Below are positions 46,844 through 52,816 of a stretch of 52,816 nt of DNA, piece after piece (position 1 is the stretch's first letter; every line of letters begins with the position of its first letter). Source of the DNA: a virus. The position numbers and the translations under genes are program-made. Where the stretch lies: IMG/VR virus record IMGVR_UViG_3300046517_000763, positions 1 through 52,816 of that record; one strand, written 5' to 3'. A model generated the notes under the pieces. It did no database searches, had not been told where the DNA came from, and was given only the letters and a program-made list of their open reading frames with translations.

Positions 46844-47302
46844 TTAGGGGAGCCAGGACCAATTAATCCGGCGTTTTATGAGCCCAATCGTGGCGCGATT
46901 GACAGCGTAATCGGCGGCTATCTGCGTTTCGCTTCGAGAGTCAGCGCGTATTTTTAGGACGTCGTTGGCATTCAATTTGCGCGACGCTACCCCGCCACCG
47001 TTTCTAGCGCCTTTTGCTGCGCGTTTTTTATCCTTCATATCTTTAGAGTTTTCGGCGTTTGTGCCAAGCCAAAGATGATCCGGATTTACACAAGCAGGCA
47101 CATCACAACGATGCAGCACGCACAGGCCATCGGGAATTTCTCCGCGATAAAGGCGCCAGGATTCTCTGTGGGCTCTTACTACTGGCCGACATCCAAACGC
47201 GCCATAGCCACTGTCTTTGAAAAGCGCAGCGGTCCAAATCCAACACCCCGAATTAGGTTCGGGGATATATTTTTCTTCGAATAATTCTTGTCTCGATTTC
47301 AT
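46844..47302 (-). CDS. HNH endonuclease (homing type), copy 3
   Basis: 152 residues from ATG 47302, which overlaps the fibre stop as ATGA. PNSGCWIWTAALFKDSGYGA, HRESWRLYRGEIPDGLCVLH RCDVPACVNPDHLWLGTNAE (two runs) carry the full HNH core, closest to copy 1; the C-terminus KLNANDVLKIRADSRSETQI then YAVNRATIGLIKRRINW is the HTH. AT-richer than the fibre gene. Last gene of the leftward block, so it would be expressed weakly unless it has its own signal. Confidence 0.9.
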   Translation of the reverse strand: MKSRQELFEEKYIPEPNSGCWIWTAALFKDSGYGAFGCRPVVRAHRESWRLYRGEIPDGLCVLHRCDVPACVNPDHLWLGTNAENSKDMKDKKRAAKGARNGGGVASRKLNANDVLKIRADSRSETQIAADYAVNRATIGLIKRRINWSWLP

Positions 47303-49422
47303 GCGCAATTCGCCAATAGGTAAGCGTCAGCAGTTTTGAAAGCCGTTACGACGTCAGCTTGGCCGCCTGTGCCGTCCATCAACGATGGATCGCTGCCTGA
47401 TTTGTTAAAGGCGTGGCTTCCGGTGCCCGAACTTACTGTAACAGCAAACAAACACGGTCGCAATTCTGGCATTCCGTGGGCTGCTGCACTAATTGCAACA
47501 GGGTAATCTGAATTCACTTGATCCAGCCCATCGGGGTTCGACGGCGACCATTCCGAAAGAATGATCGGCCAGCCGCCAATGCTGTCGGAATATGGGAGCA
47601 CCGTGTTTTGAATCGTCGTCGCCCATCCCGACGTTAGAGCCGCCGCGCGGCCGGGATAACGATGCACGTCGATAATGATCGGCCCGCCGTCGCTCGGGAT
47701 TTGGAAGCCCGTATTTACGAGCTGATCGTAACCGTCCCATCCCTGCGGGTTTATCACCATGATCGCGTTGGCGCCCATGAAGCTGCGCCCGATATTGTAA
47801 AGCGCGAGCTGCACGGGATTGATGGCGGCATGGCCGGGCGTTCCGCCCCATTCATCGACGGACTGGAACGCGACGCGCGTCATATCCCACTTGTCCGCGG
47901 CCGCTCGGATCTGCGCCTGGGTGTAGAAATTCGTCACGGCCTGCTTGAGCCATGTCAATTCGTTGCCCGAGAGCGACGAAGGATCGATAACCTGCGTCGC
48001 TCCGACCTGCACATACATCCCCGCCGCGAGCGCTTTGGTCACGGCTTGCAACATCGGATCGTAACGCGAAGGCGGTGGGATCGACGCTTGCCCTGTGCCG
48101 GCGCCGTCGAGATTGAAATTGGGCTTCCAGTAGTAGAACATCCGCACGCCCGTCACGCCTTGCGTTTTGTACACGGCGTAATTCGGGTTCAACGTCCAAG
48201 GCGTATTGGCTTCGAGGTTGATCCTGACGCGCTGATTGCAAACCCAAGCCCTCGCCAAATCCTTCGCCGCAACGCCGGTTGACGTGCGCCAGCGCGAGAG
48301 CGTCCCTGCGCCGGGTGGCGGGGTCAAGCTTCCACCCGTGCCGCCTCCTCCGCCTGAAACGACATAGCCCGGCGGGTTCACATTGGCGCCCATGTCGGTA
48401 TAAGTGCCTGCCTTGGTGCTGCCATTGATCGAATCGAGGCGGAACCAATGGAAAGCGCCGGAGCCGAGGAAATTGGGGTTGCGCTGATAGAATAGATGCC
48501 CGGTGTAATAGCCCTGATCGACCGCAGCCGTCGGCGTGTCGGTCACACCGTCGATCACGACTTGGCCCCCCGCCGAAATGGAGACGGTATCGGTGAGGTT
48601 CTGCAAGCGAAGCGTGGCGCCGCCTGGGGTGATCGTCGTTGGGTCCGGCGATTCGGTGACTGGCGAGCGAGGGTCGCCGGCCGCATTGGCGACGAGCGTG
48701 GTGCCGTTATCGATCCACCAGGCGCCCGCGAAGTCCTTGAAGTAGAGCGTGCCCGCCGTGACGCCCGGAGGCTTGTAATAGAGCCCTAGGACGGCCGTCG
48801 TGACCGTGCCGTAGTTCGACCCGGCCTTCTTGGGCTGGCCACCCGCTGGAAGGCTCCCGGCGATGGTCCAGGCGGCTGCGGCGTGATCGGTGATTGTGCC
48901 CGAGCTGGGCGTGATCGTCGTGCCGTTGACGCTCTCTGTGGCGCCGCCGGCCTGCTTCAGCGTGTTGATGTCCTGCTGCGCCTGGGTGAGCCCCGATTGC
49001 AGGCTCGTGATGTTGTTCTGGTTTGCAGTCTGATTGCCTTGGAGCGTGCTTATGCTGGCCAGTGCTCCGGCGACGGCAAGCGCGTTTGTGGACACCGAGG
49101 ACTGTAGCGCCTGGATGGTGCTTTGCATTGTGGTAATGGTTGAGGTGTCGGTCGATGCGCCCGGAGGGCCGGGCTGGCCTGGAGGGCCAATAGGGCCTAC
49201 CGAGCCGGGAATACCTTGAGGCCCGATCTGCCCGCCACCCGCGCCGCCCGTCGATTGGATCGCGTCGATCTGGGTTTGGATTGAATCGAAATACTCGACT
49301 TCGGCGTCGAAGACAGCGGTAAGGGCGTTTGAGAGCGCCACACTGTCATTGGTGATGCCCAGACGCGCGAGCGCATCCATCTTGAGCGCGACAAGGGCTT
49401 TAAGCTCGGCAGACGTCGGCAT
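47299..49422 (-). CDS. Large tail fibre/spike with collagen-like repeat and glycoside-hydrolase-like C-terminus
   Basis: 707 residues. Helical N-terminus (1-55); collagen-like Gly-X-Y stretch (GPQGIPGSVGPIGPPGQPG, about 68-86) for trimerisation; coiled coil (about 90-155); beta-rich middle with Gly/Pro linkers (about 355-372); C-terminal about 320 residues with a (beta/alpha)8 glycosidase look (GVTGVRMFYYWKPNF, VAFQSVDEWGGTPG, MVINPQGWDGY, IIIDVHRYPG, PIILSEWSPSNPDG), the two Glu-containing strand ends being candidate acid/base and nucleophile. Probably cleaves a host polysaccharide. Unusual in that it is on the strand opposite to all other virion genes. Its ribosome site (AAGGAGC) lies inside a hairpin (49427-49447). 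Confidence 0.8.
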   Translation of the reverse strand: MPTSAELKALVALKMDALARLGITNDSVALSNALTAVFDAEVEYFDSIQTQIDAIQSTGGAGGGQIGPQGIPGSVGPIGPPGQPGPPGASTDTSTITTMQSTIQALQSSVSTNALAVAGALASISTLQGNQTANQNNITSLQSGLTQAQQDINTLKQAGGATESVNGTTITPSSGTITDHAAAAWTIAGSLPAGGQPKKAGSNYGTVTTAVLGLYYKPPGVTAGTLYFKDFAGAWWIDNGTTLVANAAGDPRSPVTESPDPTTITPGGATLRLQNLTDTVSISAGGQVVIDGVTDTPTAAVDQGYYTGHLFYQRNPNFLGSGAFHWFRLDSINGSTKAGTYTDMGANVNPPGYVVSGGGGGTGGSLTPPPGAGTLSRWRTSTGVAAKDLARAWVCNQRVRINLEANTPWTLNPNYAVYKTQGVTGVRMFYYWKPNFNLDGAGTGQASIPPPSRYDPMLQAVTKALAAGMYVQVGATQVIDPSSLSGNELTWLKQAVTNFYTQAQIRAAADKWDMTRVAFQSVDEWGGTPGHAAINPVQLALYNIGRSFMGANAIMVINPQGWDGYDQLVNTGFQIPSDGGPIIIDVHRYPGRAAALTSGWATTIQNTVLPYSDSIGGWPIILSEWSPSNPDGLDQVNSDYPVAISAAAHGMPELRPCLFAVTVSSGTGSHAFNKSGSDPSLMDGTGGQADVVTAFKTADAYLLANCA

Positions 49423-49426
49423 GAAT

Positions 49427-49447
49427 GCTCCTTCACGAGAAAGGAGC
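49427..49447 (-). promoter_or_regulatory. Hairpin that hides the fibre ribosome site
   Basis: On the minus strand GCTCCTT (49447-49441), a 7-base loop and AAGGAGC (49433-49427) form a 7-bp stem. The 3' arm is the ribosome site of the gene starting at 49422. This would reduce translation from a read-through message and allow timing control. Confidence 0.55.
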
Positions 49448-49462
49448 GTCGGGCCGCTTATC

Positions 49463-49672
49463 CTACGCCGATGCGCGAAGGGCGTCTAGTTCGGCGTGCA
49501 GCTCGGAGGCCCATCGACGCGCCTTCGCTTCGCCCGGCCCGCATTTTTGATCGCAATAACCGAGCCTGCTTAAGATCACCCCACGGATGAATTCGTTGTC
49601 GAGGGGTTTGCCGGAATCCAGAATCGATAAGGCAAGTTTAAGGTCTTCGTTACGCTGCGGATTGAGTTGCAT
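49463..49672 (-). CDS. Small protein of unknown function (69 aa)
   Basis: MQLNPQRNEDLKLALSILDS then FIRGVILSRLGYCDQKCGPG and a helical end. A Cys-x3-Cys is the only special feature. Its ATG lies inside the end of the helicase gene (23-base overlap). The following 40 bases contain the fibre's hairpin. Family unknown. Confidence 0.6.
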   Translation of the reverse strand: MQLNPQRNEDLKLALSILDSGKPLDNEFIRGVILSRLGYCDQKCGPGEAKARRWASELHAELDALRASA

Positions 49673-51044
49673 TGTTGCGCTCCCGAATTGCGTTGACGAT
49701 TGCGGCGGCTATACTTTCCTTCTTACGCAAAGCTTTGACTATTTTCTCTTCGATATCCGAAGCGAGAATGTCGATATGGTGCGGTGCTTCGTCTTGGCCG
49801 AAGCGGTGATTGCGGTCTTCGATCTGCAAACGGTGCAGCAAGTTGTAAGAGTTTTCAAAATAGATCGTCAGCTTGGCGCGATCCTTACCGGCTTGGCCTA
49901 ATAGGGTATGCCCCATCGCCGCAGTTTGAGATTGACAGACGATCTCGCGACAATCCGGATCGTTGTTGAAGCGGTGTTTCTGCGCTTCCAGATCGTCTTC
50001 ACGCATTCCGCCGCGAATGTAAGCGGCGTTCGGAAATGCAGCAAGCAGCAAGTCAACGGCCCTGACGTGACGCGCCACAAGAATCGCTTTCCCCTCGAAG
50101 TTTGAAAGCTCTTCTTTGATCGCCAAGATTTTCGGGTTGCTTTCGAGCGGCATTAGATCATAGGTAACGTCGCCGTCGATCAGGAACCCGGCCGATATCT
50201 GTTGCAGCTTCTCCGCTTGAGAAATGACGTAATCCACGGCCACTTCGCCCATGCCGATCTGCACGGCGAAAGCATCCTCCATTTGTTTGTACGCGGCTCG
50301 CTGCGCGGGCAGCATGTCGATGTAAAGCTTGCCGTAGGTTTTTGCAGGAAGATCGGTCCAATCTTCCTTGAGCGCGCGAAAGCTCCATTTGTCGAGCAAC
50401 GCGCTCAACTCGGTTTTGTTGCGGACGCCGACGATCTGCTTTCCCATGTAGCCGCCCATCACGGCGAAATGGTTGCGGAACGCATAGCGATTGACGCCTT
50501 CGAGCGCACCCAACACGCGGAGCTGCGGGTAAAGATCCATGCAGTTCTGCACATAGGGCGTGCCGGACAGCACGCGGACGAATGCTGCGAGGGCTGCAAC
50601 AGACATGGCCCAACGCGCGATTTGGCTGGCGGGGTTCTTGATGTTTGTCGATTCGTCGAGCGCGAGCATACAACGGCGCGAACGCAAGAGGCTTTCGATG
50701 TAAGGGCCGTCATTGGCGCGGCACGCTTCGTAATTGATGATGACGCCTTGCCCCTCGACACTGAAGCGTTTGCCCGGCTTGGGGCGCTTGTAAAGGTCCA
50801 ATTGCAGAGCGCCGTTTGTCCATTCCGAAGATTCGTTGCGCCAGTCGCGGCGTTTTGACTTCTGGCAAATCACGACGAGATAATCGACAAGGCCGCGCGA
50901 TTTGTATTCGAGGAATTCGTTAAAAGTAAGGTTTGATTTTCCTAAACCTTGCTCGACGAAGTTTCCGAAGCCGCGCCGTCCGTCTGCCTTTTCAAGGTAG
51001 GCGGACTGGACCCTGTAGGGGGAGCCTGTAAGGTGCCATTTCAT
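49650..51044 (-). CDS. SNF2/SF2-type DNA helicase-translocase
   Basis: 464 residues from ATG 51044. Motif I EQGLGKS (31-37), motif II LDES (129-132; the DEST variant of DEAH common in phage SNF2 proteins) with LDESTNIKNPASQ, motif III LSGTPYVQN, motif V region QTAAMGHTLL, and motif VI RLQIEDRNHRFGQ (405-417), typical of the SNF2 branch. ATP-dependent movement along duplex DNA; in phages of this type it is taken to aid replication-fork restart or recombination. Coupled to the 59-aa gene upstream by a 4-base overlap. Confidence 0.93.
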   Translation of the reverse strand: MKWHLTGSPYRVQSAYLEKADGRRGFGNFVEQGLGKSNLTFNEFLEYKSRGLVDYLVVICQKSKRRDWRNESSEWTNGALQLDLYKRPKPGKRFSVEGQGVIINYEACRANDGPYIESLLRSRRCMLALDESTNIKNPASQIARWAMSVAALAAFVRVLSGTPYVQNCMDLYPQLRVLGALEGVNRYAFRNHFAVMGGYMGKQIVGVRNKTELSALLDKWSFRALKEDWTDLPAKTYGKLYIDMLPAQRAAYKQMEDAFAVQIGMGEVAVDYVISQAEKLQQISAGFLIDGDVTYDLMPLESNPKILAIKEELSNFEGKAILVARHVRAVDLLLAAFPNAAYIRGGMREDDLEAQKHRFNNDPDCREIVCQSQTAAMGHTLLGQAGKDRAKLTIYFENSYNLLHRLQIEDRNHRFGQDEAPHHIDILASDIEEKIVKALRKKESIAAAIVNAIRERNNATQSAA

Positions 51045-51220
51045 AGAACGGAATCCACCAGCCGCTCGGCTTCTTCTCGCGACATTTCGGGATGCTCTAG
51101 CAGCATTTCTCCAATCACCCACGAACGGCGCTGTGCTCGTCTATGTTCACGTTGCTGTTCCGGGGTCAGCGCGTCAAAAGCCGCGATTGCCTTTTTTAGC
51201 AATTCGTCAAGCTCTGTCAT
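51041..51220 (-). CDS. Small helical protein (59 aa)
   Basis: MTELDELLKKAIAAFDALTP EQQREHRRAQRRSWVIGEML in two runs, ending ERLVDSVL. Fully helical and charged. Both ends overlap neighbours by 4 bases (ATGA), and similar small proteins occur near phage SNF2 helicases in my recollection. Function unknown. Confidence 0.7.
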   Translation of the reverse strand: MTELDELLKKAIAAFDALTPEQQREHRRAQRRSWVIGEMLLEHPEMSREEAERLVDSVL

Positions 51221-51585
51221 GCCGCCCTCGCCACCCGCATTTCAAAATCGCGGATCTCGGTCACGCCGAAGAACGAGACAATTTTGTTGAGCGCCCGTGC
51301 ATGGCTGATCTCAGCGGACACCCCCTCGCTCTCTGCCCATCCATCCAACATCGCCACCAGAAGCGAATCGCACCGTTCGATCATCGAGCGATTGTAGTCC
51401 TGCCAGTAGGAGAAGTCGCGCGGGCAATCTTTCATGATGTTGGCGAGGGGGTGACAGTGTACGATGGGGGAGAACACGTTAGAGCCCTCGCGTTCCACGA
51501 GATAGGCCGTGACGACGAGCGCCTCGCGATAAGCTTGCTCGACGCCGCGCGGGTGTTTGCTATATGGCGAGGCTACATAAATCAT
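51217..51585 (-). CDS. DUF1937 protein (nucleoside deoxyribosyltransferase-like fold)
   Basis: 122 residues from ATG 51585 (GGAG 8 bases upstream). IYVASPYSKHPRGVEQAYRE at the N-terminus and SYWQDYNRSMIERCDSLLVA MLDGWAESEGVSAEISHARA (two runs) match the DUF1937 pattern, related in fold to nucleoside 2-deoxyribosyltransferases (YASPYS, then D-x-x-L and SxGVxxEI). May act on a nucleotide or N-glycoside, possibly in host nucleotide use. Confidence 0.85.
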   Translation of the reverse strand: MIYVASPYSKHPRGVEQAYREALVVTAYLVEREGSNVFSPIVHCHPLANIMKDCPRDFSYWQDYNRSMIERCDSLLVAMLDGWAESEGVSAEISHARALNKIVSFFGVTEIRDFEMRVARAA

Positions 51586-51797
51586 ACGCAAATCTCCTTC
51601 AATTGGACTTCGACTCTCACGGCCTTCGGCATTCTCCAATTGTACGGCGGCTTTCGGAGATCAGCTCTTACAGCAATATAGGCGTAATTTTCTTTTATGT
51701 AGGCGTTGGCTTGCGCGCGGGTTCTAAATAGGAATGGGCAAACACCGTTCCATTGAAATCCATTGTGCCATTTTACAGCCCAACGACGAACGGTCAC
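51582..51797 (-). CDS. Small protein of unknown function (71 aa)
   Basis: GTG start at 51797 with AAGGGAA about 10 bases upstream. Rich in aromatics and basic residues (RRWAVKWHNGFQWNGVCPFL, YIKENYAYIAVRADLRKPPY). Compact alpha/beta appearance. Sits between the nuclease-like gene and DUF1937. Family unknown. Confidence 0.65.
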   Translation of the reverse strand: MTVRRWAVKWHNGFQWNGVCPFLFRTRAQANAYIKENYAYIAVRADLRKPPYNWRMPKAVRVEVQLKEICV

Positions 51798-51800
51798 AGT

Positions 51801-52229
51801 TCATTTCCCTTGAAAGATCGGCACGAAAAAAGTCTGATAATCGCGCAACACCCAATTCTTAGACCACGCGATGGCGTTGCGGGTAAAATCGGCGGGATAG
51901 AGACACTCAAGCTCCGCTGTGCCGCACATGACGCGGCGTTCGCCGCGCCGATCCCCCTCGCATGACGTCATCCACCCCGTCGAGCCACCTGCGGCGCGGA
52001 ACTGCCGCATGAATCGAAACTGCATCGGCGTGACGTTGAGCTTGATCGGTGTAGTTTGGCGCGCCGGCATTTCAAAAACCTTGTTCTCGATGACGAGCGT
52101 ACGTTGCCCCGGAAGCTGGATGAGCAAATCCGGCATTCCCACGGCGTAGGGCTGTTGCAGTTTGCGCGCGTACCCGCCGAGCGCGACGATGCACTTGACG
52201 AGTACGGCGCTGAAAACAGTTTCTCTCAA
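51801..52229 (-). CDS. VRR-NUC-like nuclease
   Basis: 142 residues from a TTG at 52229 (GGGGAG 4 bases upstream, TTGA overlap with the upstream stop). CIVALGGYARKLQQPYAVGM PDLLIQLPGQRTLVIENKV (two runs) with the Pro-Asp (about 33-34) and Glu-x-Lys (48-50) fits the VRR-NUC/PD-(D/E)XK pattern, and QFRFMRQFRAAGG the conserved following helix. Such proteins are Holliday-junction or flap nucleases in phages. It lies with polymerase and helicase genes, consistent with a role in recombination or replication repair. Confidence 0.82.
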   Translation of the reverse strand: MRETVFSAVLVKCIVALGGYARKLQQPYAVGMPDLLIQLPGQRTLVIENKVFEMPARQTTPIKLNVTPMQFRFMRQFRAAGGSTGWMTSCEGDRRGERRVMCGTAELECLYPADFTRNAIAWSKNWVLRDYQTFFVPIFQGK

Positions 52230-52393
52230 GGCTCCCCGCTTTTCTGTGTCGCGATGGACCAAGCGTAGGACAAGCACGCAAAACCCGCGACCCAAAGAGG
52301 AGGCGGCGCCAACGCTATTTTATGGCCCAAATCTTCGAGGAAATACATCGTCCCAAAGCAACACCAAATGCCGACGGTGAAAATGTTCTGCAT
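52226..52393 (-). CDS. Small membrane protein (55 aa)
   Basis: MQNIFTVGIWCCFGTMYFLE then PPPLWVAGFACLSYAWSIAT: two short hydrophobic segments with a Cys pair. The ATG at 52393 overlaps the previous stop as TGATG. A longer reading from 52639 in the same frame is unlikely because it covers the next gene in another frame. Function unknown. Confidence 0.6.
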   Translation of the reverse strand: MQNIFTVGIWCCFGTMYFLEDLGHKIALAPPPLWVAGFACLSYAWSIATQKSGEP

Positions 52394-52548
52394 CACTGCA
52401 CCACACGCAAAATGCCGTGGTGATGCAGCCACGTCAAAGGGCGAATGCTCGTCTGCTCCGCGGCCAGCATTCCGAAAACAACCGCCGCGCCGTACACAAA
52501 AAGCGCCGCGAACAAATTCCCATTCTTGCGGTATCGATAATTTCTCAC
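52393..52548 (-). CDS. Small membrane protein (51 aa)
   Basis: GTG start at 52548 with an excellent GAGGAG ribosome site 9 bases upstream. RNYRYRKNGNLFAALFVYGA AVVFGMLAAEQTSI (two runs) contains one membrane helix, positive-inside N-terminus. Pairs with the next gene (TGATG overlap). The ribosome site is in the 3' arm of a hairpin (52558-52573). Possible toxin, antiholin or exclusion role, none shown. Confidence 0.6.
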   Translation of the reverse strand: MRNYRYRKNGNLFAALFVYGAAVVFGMLAAEQTSIRPLTWLHHHGILRVVQ

Positions 52549-52557
52549 GGTCAAATC

Positions 52558-52573
52558 CTCCTCTGTTGAGGAG
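52558..52573 (-). promoter_or_regulatory. Hairpin containing a ribosome site
   Basis: On the minus strand CTCCTC (52573-52568), loop AACA and GAGGAG (52563-52558) form a perfect 6-bp stem with a tetraloop. The 3' arm is the ribosome site for the gene at 52548. The 63-base gap 52549-52611 after the polymerase holds nothing else I can support. Confidence 0.55.
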
Positions 52574-52611
52574 TCCGAACGTAAAGGAGAAAGGTTGACG
52601 CATCGTTAATG

Positions 52612-52816
52612 TCATTTGCCGTATGTCGCCTCGGACCAATTCGTGCCTTCCTTGGCGTCAACCTCGACCGGCACGCGTTTTATGTGGATCATGTCCGAGG
52701 GGCCGAAGCTTTTCATGACTCGCTTAGACTCTTCGTACTGCGCGCGGTCCCCCTCGAAGAACTGAAAGCCGAAGGCGTCATGGATGTTCGTCAGAAGGTT
52801 GATCTTGTCGCCCTGC
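52612..52816 (-). CDS. polA: DNA polymerase I-type polymerase, 3' part
   Basis: The C-terminal part of the gene described at 1-1818. The first 126 bases repeat bases 5-130; the new coding part ends IHIKRVPVEVDAKEGTNWSE then TYGK and TGA at 52612-52614, a usual end for family A polymerases. The codon at 52690-52688 is ATG (Met) where the left copy has ATA (Ile). Confidence 0.95.
   Translation of the reverse strand, partial: QGDKINLLTNIHDAFGFQFFEGDRAQYEESKRVMKSFGPSDMIHIKRVPVEVDAKEGTNWSEATYGK
52687..52816. repeat. Terminal repeat (contig end overlap), right copy
   Basis: Bases 52691-52816 equal 5-130; see the left copy. Joining the ends gives one uninterrupted DNA polymerase frame, which confirms circularity of the assembly. 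Confidence 0.95.

Noticed and set aside
1-52816. Gene transfer agent or defective prophage remnant
   Set aside because: The window has complete replication, packaging, contractile tail and DNA modification genes in an intact circular order; no host genes or integrase are present.
1-52816. CRISPR array, tRNA genes, insertion sequences, integrase or att sites
   Set aside because: I looked for regularly spaced repeats, cloverleaf-like stretches, transposase or recombinase motifs and found none that could be supported.

Overview
The window is an essentially complete genome of a contractile-tailed (myovirus-type) double-stranded DNA phage of about 52.7 kb, assembled as a circle. Bases 5-130 recur exactly at 52691-52816, and the DNA polymerase gene runs off the left end and finishes at the right end. 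Base composition is moderately high in G+C. Codon use, the DUF2213/DUF2184 head module and the resemblance of the sugar/methyl cassette to alphaproteobacterial prophage genes suggest an alphaproteobacterial (Hyphomicrobiales-like) host; that host call is an inference. I see no integrase, excisionase, tRNA, CRISPR array or insertion sequence, so a lytic life style is likely but not proven.

Layout. A 580-base gene-free region (17814-18393) with about a dozen copies of an (A)AGGTAGCC iteron in both orientations separates two divergent gene blocks. It is the best candidate for the replication origin and master switch. Leftward from it (minus strand, 17813 down to 1, then across the junction from 52816 to 46844) lie a primase-helicase, a terminator/promoter pair at 15.05-15.16 kb, and then a 7.4-kb chain of about 22 small genes joined by 4- or 8-base overlaps. 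Many of these carry Cys-pair (zinc-type) motifs; the chain also includes a cytosine DNA methyltransferase and a related PPC-motif protein. Next come a HTH regulator with its own promoter, a conserved replication-associated group (200-aa protein, DUF7448, about 300-aa protein), a densely folded intergenic RNA candidate (3075-3208), the family A DNA polymerase, a VRR-NUC-like nuclease, a DUF1937 protein, a SNF2-type helicase, a large collagen-like/glycoside-hydrolase-like tail fibre and an HNH endonuclease.

Rightward (plus strand, 18394-46759) is the late block in the usual order: small and large terminase, HNH endonuclease, portal, minor head protein, a four-gene sugar/methyltransferase cassette, DUF2213 protease with an in-frame scaffold start, cement protein, DUF2184 major capsid, connector and terminator proteins, DUF3383 sheath, DUF3277 tube, a second HNH gene, a tail chaperone with a probable -1 frameshift extension, tape measure, a compact Pam3/KPP10-like baseplate, two fibres sharing an N-terminal attachment domain, a LamG-like lectin, and small membrane/lipoprotein genes that probably serve lysis. 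A strong intrinsic terminator at 46805-46839 closes this block where it meets the leftward block.

The most interesting items are the iteron array, the coaxially arranged structured RNA candidate at 3.1-3.2 kb, the junction repeats with a 16-codon remnant gene in the small-gene chain, the frameshift cassette, the internal scaffold start, a stray LamG N-terminal fragment in the early region, and a polymerase with unusual motif B and C residues. No endolysin was recognised. All calls come from reading sequence by eye; no database search was run.
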